Source: Helicobacter sp. (lineage in GTDB: Bacteria > Campylobacterota > Campylobacteria > Campylobacterales > Helicobacteraceae). Taken from it: a stretch of 37,796 nt of DNA. Where the stretch lies: NCBI GenBank assembly GCA_029264775.1, contig JARHYT010000079.1:1-37796 (forward strand), written 5' to 3'. Positions 17,328-26,919 of the stretch are shown here, piece by piece (the first letter of the stretch is position 1; every line of letters begins with the position of its first letter). The position numbers and the translations under genes were made by a program. The notes under the pieces were generated by a model. That model saw only the letters and a list, made by a program, of their open reading frames with translations. It was not told the DNA's origin and made no database searches.

Positions 17328-19058
17328 GTGGATAAACAAAGTAATTTAAGGTTGATTTTAGCTGTTGCTATTTCTTTTGTTATAATCGTTATATGGTCCA
17401 AATTTTTTGCACCTGAACCAACCAATCAAAATGCAACAAACAAAAATAATACAAGCATCTCTAAGCAAGTCAGTACAGCAAATGAGGCGATACCTCAAAG
17501 CACATTGAATGCTACGAATAATCAGGATTCTATACAAAATATAGATACTACAAATAGCATGAAAGGTGTTCCAGCATACACACCTATACACAAAGAAAAT
17601 TTAGTTAAGATAGAATCAAAAGAATTTGATATGGATATAGATGTAAGCGGTGCTATAACTCAAGTATATCTAAAAGCAGATAAATACACACAACCTCATC
17701 AAGAGGGTATATTTACACATATAGGAAGGTTATTTGGTTTTGTCAGCGGCGAAAATAAAAAGCTTGATAAGTTACCATTGTTTGCTGATAATGTCCCGCT
17801 TTACCCATTGCAAATGATATTTGTTGATAATAATTATAGAGAGAAAGCAAATACTACAAAATACATAGCAGATAGGAGTCATATAGTAATAAGTGATAAA
17901 CCAGAAATATTAACTTTAACACAAGATTTGGGGGATTTGCAAATTCAAAAAATCATTACGATAAATCCAAATATGACTTATAAGGTTGAGATTAAATTAA
18001 GTAAGCCTGTTCATTATATAATAAGCAATGGTATGCGTCCTAATGCAGATTCCGAAGCCTATGTATTCCATGGTGTATTATTGCAGAAAAAAAGTGGCAC
18101 TATAGAAAAAATAGAAGATGGAGATGCAGAAGAAGCAGGACAAAACTTTAATGATGCACTATTTATCGCGAGTGTTGATAGATACTACACAACTCTCTTA
18201 TTTAACACAGAGAAACCATTATCAATTACTATTGGTGCTTTTGGGAAAGGGCTACCAAAACCTTTTATAAATGTTACTTCCAGTGAAGAAATATTGCATG
18301 GATATGTGGGACCAAAAGATCATAAATTATTAAAATCAATTAATCCTGATCTAACTAGTGTTGTTGAATATGGGAGAATCACATTTTTTGCTAAATATAT
18401 TTTTAGCCTACTAGACTTTTTATACAAGTATATAGGCAATTGGGGTATTGCCATTGTGCTATTAACGATTATCATTAGAATCATATTGTTCCCTCTTAGC
18501 TTTAAGGGAATGGTTGGCATGCAAAAGCTAAAGGATTTAGCACCAAAAATGAAAGAATTGCAAGCAAAGCATAAGGGGGATCCACAAAAACTTCAAGCCG
18601 CGATGATGGAATTATATAAAAAGCATGGTGCAAATCCACTTGGTGGTTGCCTGCCTCTGATTCTGCAGATTCCAGTATTTTTTGCTATTTATCGCGTTTT
18701 GTATAATGCAGTAGAATTAAAAAATGAACCATTAATGTTTTGGGTGCATGATTTAAGTGTAATGGATCCATATTTTGTGCTACCTATTTTAATGGGCTTA
18801 TCCATGTATTTACAGCAATCATTGACACCTACAAATTTTACAGATCCTATGCAAGAAAAGGTGTTTAAATGGTTGCCAGTAATCTTTACATTATTCTTGA
18901 TAACATTCCCAGCAGGACTTATATTGTATTGGACGGTAAATAATATCATATCTATAATACAGCAATTGGCTATAAACAAAATGCTTGACGCTAGAAAACA
19001 GAGAGAAATTGAAGCACATAGTCATAAAAAACATTCTCATAAGAATGAAACTAAGTAA
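17328..19058 (+). CDS. yidC: Membrane protein insertase YidC
   Basis: Inner-membrane insertase (576 residues) acting alone or with SecYEG. It has an N-terminal membrane anchor (about 7-24), a large periplasmic beta domain (about 60-330) and the conserved C-terminal core: IRIILFPLSFKGMVGMQKLK, the cytoplasmic loop PKMKELQAKHKGDPQKLQAA, GGCLPLILQIPVFFAIYRVL and FPAGLILYWTVNNIISIIQQ. The C terminus is basic and His/Lys-rich (HSHKKHSHKN), as suits ribosome binding. Start is GTG. The yidD-yidC-jag-mnmE order is the H. pylori HP1449-HP1452 order. Confidence 0.97.
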   Translation: MDKQSNLRLILAVAISFVIIVIWSKFFAPEPTNQNATNKNNTSISKQVSTANEAIPQSTLNATNNQDSIQNIDTTNSMKGVPAYTPIHKENLVKIESKEFDMDIDVSGAITQVYLKADKYTQPHQEGIFTHIGRLFGFVSGENKKLDKLPLFADNVPLYPLQMIFVDNNYREKANTTKYIADRSHIVISDKPEILTLTQDLGDLQIQKIITINPNMTYKVEIKLSKPVHYIISNGMRPNADSEAYVFHGVLLQKKSGTIEKIEDGDAEEAGQNFNDALFIASVDRYYTTLLFNTEKPLSITIGAFGKGLPKPFINVTSSEEILHGYVGPKDHKLLKSINPDLTSVVEYGRITFFAKYIFSLLDFLYKYIGNWGIAIVLLTIIIRIILFPLSFKGMVGMQKLKDLAPKMKELQAKHKGDPQKLQAAMMELYKKHGANPLGGCLPLILQIPVFFAIYRVLYNAVELKNEPLMFWVHDLSVMDPYFVLPILMGLSMYLQQSLTPTNFTDPMQEKVFKWLPVIFTLFLITFPAGLILYWTVNNIISIIQQLAINKMLDARKQREIEAHSHKKHSHKNETK

Positions 19059-19111
19059 TAATATGTTACAATATAGTAAATAGAATATAACAATATAAGT
19101 AAGGATACAAA

Positions 19112-20218
19112 ATGAAAAGATTTACTGCAACTACTCTTGATAAGGCATTACTTGAGGCATCTAGATATTTTGATTGCTCCATTACCCAACTTGAATATGA
19201 GATTATACAAAATCATAGCGATGGATTATTTGGCTTATTTAAAAAAGAAGCAATTATTATTGCTACAAAAAAACAGGTTGATATAGAATCTAATAAAACG
19301 GATTCTAATAAAGTAGATTCAGATAATGTGCAATCCATGCAAACAAATGAAATTAACACAAATACGAAAGAAACTATAAAAAATGATATAGATTACCCAA
19401 AAGATAATGAAGTAACAAAGAAAACTTGCTGTCAAGTAAAAGACAACAAAGAAAATGATCTGCAGGCAAACGAATGTAAAAGTGAAGCTTCTAAAAATCA
19501 ACAAAATAGCTTTGAATGCAAGTCAAACATAGATCATAGCAATAATGCCGAAACCAATAAAGTAGAAATAGAAAAAAATAAAGACAACGAAAAACCTTTT
19601 ATTGAATTTAAAAGTAAAACAGAAAGTGATTTTGATGTCGTATTTTACGATAAAGAATCTACTATACCATGGCAAGATTCAGATGAAATGCGTGATGTAA
19701 TGAAATCTAAGAATATGGAAGAAATATGTGATGAAGTTCAAAAAGAGTTATCTGAGTTAATGCGATTTTTACCACTTAGTTTAAATAAAATTGAAGTTAG
19801 CGTATATGACGATCATACGCTATTCATACTTATAGATGGACTTGATGCTGCATTATTAATAGGTCAAAAAGGATATAGATATAAATCTTTAAGCTATTTG
19901 CTTTTCAATTGGATTAATACCTGTTATGGTTATGGTGTTAGACTTGAGATAGCACAATTTTTAAAAAATCAGGAGGAAATGATTAGAACATACCTTGAGC
20001 CAATTATAGAATCTGCAAAGATAAATAGCAAGGCGCAAACAAAGCCTCTTGATGGCGTTTTGACGCATATAGCATTAAAGATTCTAAGAGATGCTCTCCC
20101 AAATAAGTATATTGTATTTAGAGAAAATACAGATGGTGAAAAATATATTACAATCAGTGATTTTTTAGGCTCAAATAATAATCGTAATAATGGATTTGGA
20201 AACTTTCCAAAGTATTAA
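19112..20218 (+). CDS. jag: Jag-family KH-domain protein (HP1451-like)
   Basis: RNA-binding-type protein of 368 residues. Residues 1 to about 55 are the Jag-N domain (FDCSITQLEYEII, GLFGLFKKEA). Residues about 55-190 are a Lys/Asn/Glu/Ser-rich linker, probably disordered. The C-terminal part has a KH fold with the loop LIGQKGYRYKSL and ends LKILRDALPNKYIVF followed by GEKYITI; the R3H histidine usual in Jag proteins is not evident. The H. pylori homologue HP1451 is known to bind and inhibit the VirB11 ATPase HP0525, so an RNA-only role should not be assumed. The stop codon is directly followed by the mnmE ATG. Confidence 0.88.
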   Translation: MKRFTATTLDKALLEASRYFDCSITQLEYEIIQNHSDGLFGLFKKEAIIIATKKQVDIESNKTDSNKVDSDNVQSMQTNEINTNTKETIKNDIDYPKDNEVTKKTCCQVKDNKENDLQANECKSEASKNQQNSFECKSNIDHSNNAETNKVEIEKNKDNEKPFIEFKSKTESDFDVVFYDKESTIPWQDSDEMRDVMKSKNMEEICDEVQKELSELMRFLPLSLNKIEVSVYDDHTLFILIDGLDAALLIGQKGYRYKSLSYLLFNWINTCYGYGVRLEIAQFLKNQEEMIRTYLEPIIESAKINSKAQTKPLDGVLTHIALKILRDALPNKYIVFRENTDGEKYITISDFLGSNNNRNNGFGNFPKY

Positions 20219-21568
20219 ATGGATACAATAGTAGCTATCTCAACAGCACAATCAAGAAGTGCAATTAGTATAATACGACTTAGCGGGAGTAATGCCTTAG
20301 ACATTGCTTTAAGGCTTATTGGCAGTGATAGCATAAAACTTCAACCTAGAATTGCGAAATTATGTTTTATTTATAATAACAATGGTGATGTACTTGATAA
20401 GGTTATAATGATATATTTTAAAGCACCATATAGCTTTACAGGTGAAGACATAATAGAAATACAATGTCATGGTGGAATTCTAATAACTCAAGAAATTTTA
20501 AAAACTTGTATTGTTTTTGGTGCAACATTAGCAAAAGCCGGTGAATTTAGCATGCGTGCTTTGAGAAATGGCAAAATGGATTTGGTGGAGATTGAAACAA
20601 CACTTGCCTTAATAAATAACACAAACACAAATCTAACAAAGCTTTTAACAAGAAATCTTAAAGGAGAATGCTCAAAACTTTTAGAATCTATTAGATTAAA
20701 AATAGTAGAGATTATCGCACAAATTGAAGTAAATATTGATTATAGTCAAGAAGATATAGACGATGATATATTATATCATTCTATAAAAACATTGATTTTT
20801 ATAACAAATAAATTTAATTCAATCTTAGAATCTACGAGGCATTATAATAAATTGCAACATATCAAATTGTGTATTTTAGGAAAACCAAATGCAGGCAAAA
20901 GCTCACTTTTAAATATGTTGCTTATGAAGGATAGGGCTATTGTTAGTGAGTATGCAGGGACTACTAGGGACGCCATAAGTGAAATGTTGGATATAAATGG
21001 CAATATAGTTTATATAACAGATACAGCAGGCATAAGGGATAGTAAAGATTCTATAGAAATGCAAGGCATAGAAAAAAGTTTTGAATACGCAGAAGATAGT
21101 GATTTTTTGCTATGTGTATTTGATTTATCTATGCCTATGGATTCTGATGATTTTAAGATAATTGAATTTATAGAATCAGACAATATAAAGGATAAATTCA
21201 TACTAATTGTGCTAAATAAAGATGATTTAGAAATAAAAAATAGATATGATTTTTCACATTTTAAAACCATTACTTTAAATACAAAAAATGCCGACAACAG
21301 ACAATATTTAAAGGATGCAATAGAACAATTTCTTACAATGAATATCGATAAGGATACTTTAATTTTAACTAGCACATCACAAGCTATGCTACTAGAATCT
21401 ACGCAAAACAATTTATATGAGGCAATAAGACTATTAAAGCAAGGAATAATAGAGTTAGCAAGCTATGAATTAACACAGAGCCTTAATAATATTTCACAGA
21501 TGACAAAACCATATAATGTTGAAGAAATTTTAGATTCTATGTTTTCTCAATTTTGTGTAGGTAAATAA
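20219..21568 (+). CDS. mnmE: tRNA uridine-5-carboxymethylaminomethyl GTPase MnmE
   Basis: Cytosolic GTPase that, with MnmG, modifies the wobble uridine of several tRNAs. The N-terminal formyl-THF-binding domain starts MDTIVAISTAQSRSAISIIR and contains PYSFTGEDIIEIQCHGG. The embedded G domain has GKPNAGKSSLLN (G1), the TTRD switch, DTAGIRDS (G3) and LNKDD (G4). The protein ends FCVGK, matching the catalytic C-terminal C(I/L)GK cysteine motif. 449 residues is normal. It starts immediately at the jag stop. Confidence 0.97.
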   Translation: MDTIVAISTAQSRSAISIIRLSGSNALDIALRLIGSDSIKLQPRIAKLCFIYNNNGDVLDKVIMIYFKAPYSFTGEDIIEIQCHGGILITQEILKTCIVFGATLAKAGEFSMRALRNGKMDLVEIETTLALINNTNTNLTKLLTRNLKGECSKLLESIRLKIVEIIAQIEVNIDYSQEDIDDDILYHSIKTLIFITNKFNSILESTRHYNKLQHIKLCILGKPNAGKSSLLNMLLMKDRAIVSEYAGTTRDAISEMLDINGNIVYITDTAGIRDSKDSIEMQGIEKSFEYAEDSDFLLCVFDLSMPMDSDDFKIIEFIESDNIKDKFILIVLNKDDLEIKNRYDFSHFKTITLNTKNADNRQYLKDAIEQFLTMNIDKDTLILTSTSQAMLLESTQNNLYEAIRLLKQGIIELASYELTQSLNNISQMTKPYNVEEILDSMFSQFCVGK

Positions 21569-21891
21569 CCTTATTTAATTCTAATAAATTGCACTATTAA
21601 TATAAAGTTAGTACCATTAGTAAAACAAAATTTACAGATTGCATGAAAACTTAAAATACGATCAATTTATCTGCAAAATACATATTAAACATATAATAAG
21701 CCCACAAGCAATAACAATAAAAACATAAAAGAATTGAATAGAAACATAGCGTAATGTATCTACTCTAATAAGGTTATATGTTTCAAATATATTTTGTGAT
21801 AAATTACAAGTACAAATGTATTATATTAAGATTACTTTGTAAAACTTTGTTAGAATTTCATAACTCAAAGAGTTTTAAAAGGATTAATTTT
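21569..21891. other. 323-bp gap before ileS
   Basis: AT-rich. An in-frame upstream extension of ileS to 21778 exists but has no homologous-looking sequence and no good ribosome site. On the minus strand near 21795-21675 a hydrophobic frame (about VDTLRYVSIQFFYVFIVIA) lacks a start codon and may be gene debris. No T-box or clear terminator is seen. Confidence 0.45.
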
Positions 21892-24711
21892 ATGGATATA
21901 GATTATAAAGACACACTGATTTTGCCAAAAACAGATTTTCCAATGAAAGGCGATTTAGCGAAGAAAGAGCCATTAAGATATAAAAAATGGCAGGAATATG
22001 CCTATAAAACTATAAGTAAAGCAAATAATGAAGGACAACAATTTAACTTGCATGATGGACCGCCTTATGCAAATGGGCATTTACATGTGGGGCATGCATT
22101 AAACAAAATTTTAAAAGATTTTATTCTAAAATACCATTATTTTCAAGGCAAACAAGTATTTTTTACGCCCGGTTGGGATTGTCATGGATTGCCAATAGAG
22201 CAACAGGTAAGCTCAAAAATTGAAGAAACTAATAATGCAAATCCAGACAATAAAGCAAATAAGATTAAAATAAGACAGGCTTGCAGGGAGCATGCAAACC
22301 ATTTTATAGATATTCAAAGGGATGAATTTTTGTCTCTAGGTATTGTTGGTGATTTCACAAATCCATATATTACAATGAAATATAGATTTGAGGCAGATAT
22401 TTATCGTGCTTTGGTAAAAGTAGCAAAAGAAGGATTATTAACGCAGAGAAGTAAGCCTATTTTTTGGAGTTGGGCAGCTAAAAGTGCATTAGCAGAAGCA
22501 GAAGTAGAATATAAAGATAAAAAATCAGATTCTATATTTGTAGCCTTTGAGCTTAAAAATGAAACAATTAAAACATTACAATTAGAAACTATTGATACAA
22601 GTAAAACGCCGTTTATAGTGATATGGACAACCACGCCTTGGACACTACCTAGTAATGTTGCAATAGCACTAAAACCAGAAGAATACTATGTTTTAACAAG
22701 TGAGGGTGCTATTGTAGCAGAAAAAAGATATGAAGTTTTAAATCAAAAAGGTATTATAAATGGAAACATTGTAAAAAAAATAGAATCAAAATTATTTGAG
22801 AAAATGCTTGCAATAAATCCACTTAATGGAAGAGACTCTATGTTATTGCTTGCAGATTATGTTAGCATGGAAGATGGTAGCGGTGCTGTTCATAATGCAC
22901 CGGGACATGGTGAAGATGATTATTTTACTTGTTTGAAATATGATTTACCAGTTATTATGCCTGTTGATGATGGCGGGCATTTTGATACTAGTATAAAAAC
23001 ATTGGGGCTATTTGATAAACATATTGTTAATGAATTTATAGGTATGCATATCTTTAAAGCACAAAAAAGAATCTTAGAGATTCTGAGAGATAAAGAATCT
23101 CTATTGTTTCACGAGGAGATAACACACTCATATCCACATTGTTGGCGAACCAACAAGCCTGTTATATTTCGTGCCACAAAACAATGGTTTATACTCATGG
23201 ATAAACCATATCATGATGGTAAAACGCTTAGAGAAATCGCATTGCAAGAAATTGAGAAAACTACATTCTATCCAAAAGTAGGCATAAATAGAATTAAGAG
23301 TATGATTGAAAATAGACCTGATTGGTGTATATCAAGACAAAGAGAATGGGGAGTACCTATTGCATTTTTTATAGACAAAGACAGCAAGGAAGCCGTATTT
23401 GATGATGTTTTAATGGAGCATATAGCAAACTTGTTTGAAAAGCATGGTTGTGATATTTGGTGGGAAAAAGATATTAATGAATTATTGCCAGATAGCCATA
23501 AAATGAATGCAGATAAATATATTAAAAACATGCATATATTAGATGTGTGGTTTGATAGCGGTAGCACTTGGTATGCAGTATTACAAAATGATGAATATAA
23601 TGCAGGTGATTACCCAGCCGATCTGTATTTAGAGGGAAGCGATCAGCATAGAGGTTGGTTTCAAAGCTCCCTTTTAATAAGTTGTGCAATTAATTATAAA
23701 GCACCATTTAAAAGCATTGTTACGCATGGTTTTACAATAGATGAAAAAAGTGAAAAAATGAGTAAATCAAAAGGCAATGTATTGGCACCAAATAAGATTA
23801 TAAGTGAATATGGCAGTGAAATATTGCGTCTATGGGTTGCATTATCAGATTATCAAAATGATATAAAAATATCGCAAAATATTCTTAAACAGGCAAGTGA
23901 AAATTATCTAAAGCTAAGAAATACAATTAGATTCTTGCTAGCAAATACACAAGGGCTAAATAAACTATGTTTTGATAATTTAAGCCCTATTGATATGTGG
24001 GTACTACATGAAGCAAAAGATACTTTTAAACAAATTCATACATATTTCAGTGAATATGATTTTTCAAAAGGATTCCAAGTTTTAAATGGATTTATAACAG
24101 CAACTTTAAGTGGGATATATTTAGATATTTGCAAAGATAGTCTATATTGTGATAGTAAGGATTCTAAAAAGAGGATTGCAATTCAAAGCGTTTTTGGAAT
24201 CTTAGCCAATAATATACTACATTTGTTGTCGCCATTTTTAACATATACAATAGATGAGGCATTAGAATATGCAGAAGAAGTAATCAAAAATAATGCAAAT
24301 AATGTATTTGAGCTTAAAAAGATTGATTTTCCAAAAATTTTGGATAATTCTTATAAAAAAGAAGATTTTATATTTTTAATAAATTTGAGAAACATATTTA
24401 ATGAGAATGTGGATAAACTTAAAAAAGATAAAGTCATTAAATCAAGTCTAGAGTTAGAAATACATGTACCAGAATCTTATGATAACAAACGCAATATCAT
24501 AGCCGATTTTTTAATGGTAAGTCAATGCTCTTGTGTTAAAACAAGTAATACTTCAGGTGATATTAACAGCGTTTTTGAAATATCGTTGGATTCTACTACA
24601 TTTTTTGTAAGCAAGTCATGCAAGGAGAAATGCCCTAGGTGCTGGCAGTTCAAAGTGGATTCTAAAGATAATGTCTGTGATAGATGCAATAATGTTTTGT
24701 CTGTTAAATAG
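21892..24711 (+). CDS. ileS: Isoleucyl-tRNA synthetase
   Basis: Class I synthetase charging tRNA-Ile, with CP1 editing domain. 939 residues from the ATG at 21892, which follows AAAAGGA and begins MDIDYKDTLILPKTDFPMKG as in the family. HIGH-type motif PPYANGHLHVGHALNK around residue 63; editing-domain WTTTPWTLPSN and GSGAVHNAPGHGEDDY; GSDQHRGWFQSS; KMSKS at about 622; and a C-terminal zinc site CPRCWQF...CDRC, typical of the bacterial form. Stand-alone promoter region is not obvious. Confidence 0.97.
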   Translation: MDIDYKDTLILPKTDFPMKGDLAKKEPLRYKKWQEYAYKTISKANNEGQQFNLHDGPPYANGHLHVGHALNKILKDFILKYHYFQGKQVFFTPGWDCHGLPIEQQVSSKIEETNNANPDNKANKIKIRQACREHANHFIDIQRDEFLSLGIVGDFTNPYITMKYRFEADIYRALVKVAKEGLLTQRSKPIFWSWAAKSALAEAEVEYKDKKSDSIFVAFELKNETIKTLQLETIDTSKTPFIVIWTTTPWTLPSNVAIALKPEEYYVLTSEGAIVAEKRYEVLNQKGIINGNIVKKIESKLFEKMLAINPLNGRDSMLLLADYVSMEDGSGAVHNAPGHGEDDYFTCLKYDLPVIMPVDDGGHFDTSIKTLGLFDKHIVNEFIGMHIFKAQKRILEILRDKESLLFHEEITHSYPHCWRTNKPVIFRATKQWFILMDKPYHDGKTLREIALQEIEKTTFYPKVGINRIKSMIENRPDWCISRQREWGVPIAFFIDKDSKEAVFDDVLMEHIANLFEKHGCDIWWEKDINELLPDSHKMNADKYIKNMHILDVWFDSGSTWYAVLQNDEYNAGDYPADLYLEGSDQHRGWFQSSLLISCAINYKAPFKSIVTHGFTIDEKSEKMSKSKGNVLAPNKIISEYGSEILRLWVALSDYQNDIKISQNILKQASENYLKLRNTIRFLLANTQGLNKLCFDNLSPIDMWVLHEAKDTFKQIHTYFSEYDFSKGFQVLNGFITATLSGIYLDICKDSLYCDSKDSKKRIAIQSVFGILANNILHLLSPFLTYTIDEALEYAEEVIKNNANNVFELKKIDFPKILDNSYKKEDFIFLINLRNIFNENVDKLKKDKVIKSSLELEIHVPESYDNKRNIIADFLMVSQCSCVKTSNTSGDINSVFEISLDSTTFFVSKSCKEKCPRCWQFKVDSKDNVCDRCNNVLSVK

Positions 24712-24757
24712 TGCATAATAAGGAGACTTTATAAGAGTTAAATAGATTAAGGTAGAT

Positions 24758-25462
24758 ATGGTGAAATTTTTAAAGCAGAATCTAAAAAGCATTATTGTTC
24801 TTTGCCTAGTTGTTGCATGTGCTATCGCATTATATATATACGCTAAAAAGTCGAATTTCTCTTTTGAGGAAACAATTAAAGTACTATGGGAAACAAATGT
24901 AGAGGAATGGGGTTATGTTATATTGTTTTGTTGGAGTATTTTAGAAGGCGAATGGGGACTTTTATTGGCGGGTATAGCGTCTCATCAAGGCTATCTTAAT
25001 GTGTATTGGTGTATTTTCATAGCTGGGCTTGGCGGTTTTACAGGAGATCAAATATATTTTTATATAGGTAGGCTAAATAAAGATTATGTCCAAAAGAAAT
25101 TTAGAAGTCAGAGGCGTAAATTTGCCCTTGCAAGCAGACTTATGCAAAAGTATGGTTGGCCCATTATCTTCGTGCAGCGTTACATGTATGGATTAAGAAC
25201 TATTATACCAATAAGTATAGGGCTAACTAGATATTCTGCGGTTAAATTTGCCATAATAAATCTATTGTCTGCATGGATTTGGGCTTCTATTACAATTATA
25301 CCTGCATGGTATTTTGGACAAGAAATACTTAACTTTATGTCCGACCTTTTGTTAAAAATAAAACAAAATCCGACGCTACTTGTCATTTTATTAGCTATAA
25401 TTGTATCAGTTGTCATCGTTTTAATATGGTGGCGGAGAAATTCTAAAAACAAGGAAATGTAA
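24758..25462 (+). CDS. DedA/VTT-family membrane protein
   Basis: Inner-membrane protein of 234 residues in the DedA (SNARE-associated/VTT) family, whose members include lipid scramblase-type undecaprenyl-phosphate and phospholipid carriers. Landmarks: SILEGEWGLLLAG with the conserved acidic pair, GGFTGDQIYFYIGR, and the arginine motif QRYMYGLRTIIPISIGLTR (usually RF.P..R...P..AG). There are N- and C-terminal membrane segments and a short basic end. The stop overlaps the pepA ATG (TAATG), so the two are coupled. Which lipid it moves cannot be told. Confidence 0.88.
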   Translation: MVKFLKQNLKSIIVLCLVVACAIALYIYAKKSNFSFEETIKVLWETNVEEWGYVILFCWSILEGEWGLLLAGIASHQGYLNVYWCIFIAGLGGFTGDQIYFYIGRLNKDYVQKKFRSQRRKFALASRLMQKYGWPIIFVQRYMYGLRTIIPISIGLTRYSAVKFAIINLLSAWIWASITIIPAWYFGQEILNFMSDLLLKIKQNPTLLVILLAIIVSVVIVLIWWRRNSKNKEM

Positions 25463-26919
25463 TGCTAGACAATAAAACAGAAAAACTACAAGTTCAATTA
25501 AATATAAGCAAAGAGGAAAAAGGTGCGAAGATTCTATTTGTTAATAAAGAGTTATTTAAAGGCAGTAAAGACAGCAAAAATATACCAGATTTTAATCTCT
25601 TGAAAGAGCTAGGTTATAAAGGTGTTGGTAATTTCTTTGCACAGACTAGTAAAATCCTGTATGTTGGTTTAGAGGACAATAAAGAAGAGACTTACTCTAC
25701 TGCTACTAGCAATGCACTTAAGATGCTTAAGAATCTTAGAATTTTAGAATCTAGTTTATCATTTAAGAATCTAAATGAAAGCATCCAAATGGCAATATTA
25801 CAAGGATTTTTATTAGGTGATTATGAATTTGAGGGATACAAGCATAAAAAAGAAAAAGAGGAAATAAAACCTGTTGTAATTAATTGTATTGGTGTAAAAG
25901 AAGCATTATTAAAAAAAGCAGAAATTGTTTGCAATAATGTAAATTTTGTGCGTGATGTTGTGAATACGCCACCAAATATTGCAAACTCTGTATATTTGTC
26001 AGAGTTAGCACAAGATAAAGTAATGAAGCTTGCTAAAAAACATAAAAATGTAGATATAGAAGCTAAGATTAGAAGTAACTCATATATGGAAGAACAAAAA
26101 ATGGGGGCATTTTTAGCAGTGAATCAGGCGTCAAATTTTCCTGCCTTTTTAACCCACCTAAGCTATAAACCAAAGAAACCAAAGAAAAAAGTTGTAATAG
26201 TTGGTAAAGGGCTTGTATATGATACAGGTGGATTAAGTTTGAAACCAGCGGATTATATGACTACAATGAAAGCGGATAAGGGCGGAGCATGTGCTGTGCT
26301 TGGTGCTTTTCTATCTACAATAGAATTGGGGCTTGATATAGAATTACATGCAATTATGGGTATAACAGATAATGCAATTGGTAAAAATGCGTATCGTCCC
26401 GATGATGTATTAATATCTCGCGAGAAAAAAAGCATAGAAGTAAAGAACACAGATGCTGAAGGTAGGCTTGTGCTTGTCGATTGCCTAAGCTATGCTCAAG
26501 ACTTGGAAGCAGATTTAATTATAGACTTTGCAACATTAACAGGTGCATGTGTTGTAGCACTTGGCGAATACACAAGTGGTGTTATGGGCTTTAATGAAGA
26601 GCTTAAAAATAAATTTGTAGAATCTGCATTAAAATCAGGTGAATTAGCACACACATTGCCTTTTAACTCACATTTGAAAAAGCTCATAGAATCTAAAATA
26701 GCAGATGTTAATAATGCCTCTAGCTCAAGATATGGTGGGGCAATTACTGCGGGATTATTTTTAGCTGAATTTATAAGAGATGAATACAAAGATAAATGGC
26801 TACATATTGACATTGCTGGACCAGCATATGTTGAAAAAGAATGGGGAGTGAATCCATATGGAGCAAGCGGTATAGGTGTGCGTTCGTGTGTAGAATTTTT
26901 GAGTCATTTAGCTAAGTAA
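25462..26919 (+). CDS. pepA: Leucyl aminopeptidase (M17)
   Basis: Cytosolic two-metal aminopeptidase, 485 residues, forming hexamers in its family. The C-terminal catalytic domain has VGKGLVYDTGGLSLKPAD (metal and catalytic Lys region), KADKGGACAVLGA, and the signature NTDAEGRL starting at residue 329. The N-terminal macro-like domain is more divergent. AAGGAAATG precedes the ATG. In H. pylori PepA also supports thiol/redox-related peptide turnover, but the substrate here is not shown by sequence. Confidence 0.96.
   Translation: MLDNKTEKLQVQLNISKEEKGAKILFVNKELFKGSKDSKNIPDFNLLKELGYKGVGNFFAQTSKILYVGLEDNKEETYSTATSNALKMLKNLRILESSLSFKNLNESIQMAILQGFLLGDYEFEGYKHKKEKEEIKPVVINCIGVKEALLKKAEIVCNNVNFVRDVVNTPPNIANSVYLSELAQDKVMKLAKKHKNVDIEAKIRSNSYMEEQKMGAFLAVNQASNFPAFLTHLSYKPKKPKKKVVIVGKGLVYDTGGLSLKPADYMTTMKADKGGACAVLGAFLSTIELGLDIELHAIMGITDNAIGKNAYRPDDVLISREKKSIEVKNTDAEGRLVLVDCLSYAQDLEADLIIDFATLTGACVVALGEYTSGVMGFNEELKNKFVESALKSGELAHTLPFNSHLKKLIESKIADVNNASSSRYGGAITAGLFLAEFIRDEYKDKWLHIDIAGPAYVEKEWGVNPYGASGIGVRSCVEFLSHLAK

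Noticed and set aside
21675-21795. Minus-strand hydrophobic frame upstream of ileS
   Set aside because: No start codon or ribosome site; at most a relic.
21778-21891. 38-residue N-terminal extension of IleS
   Set aside because: No ribosome site before it and no similarity to IleS N termini; AAAAGGA precedes the ATG at 21892.
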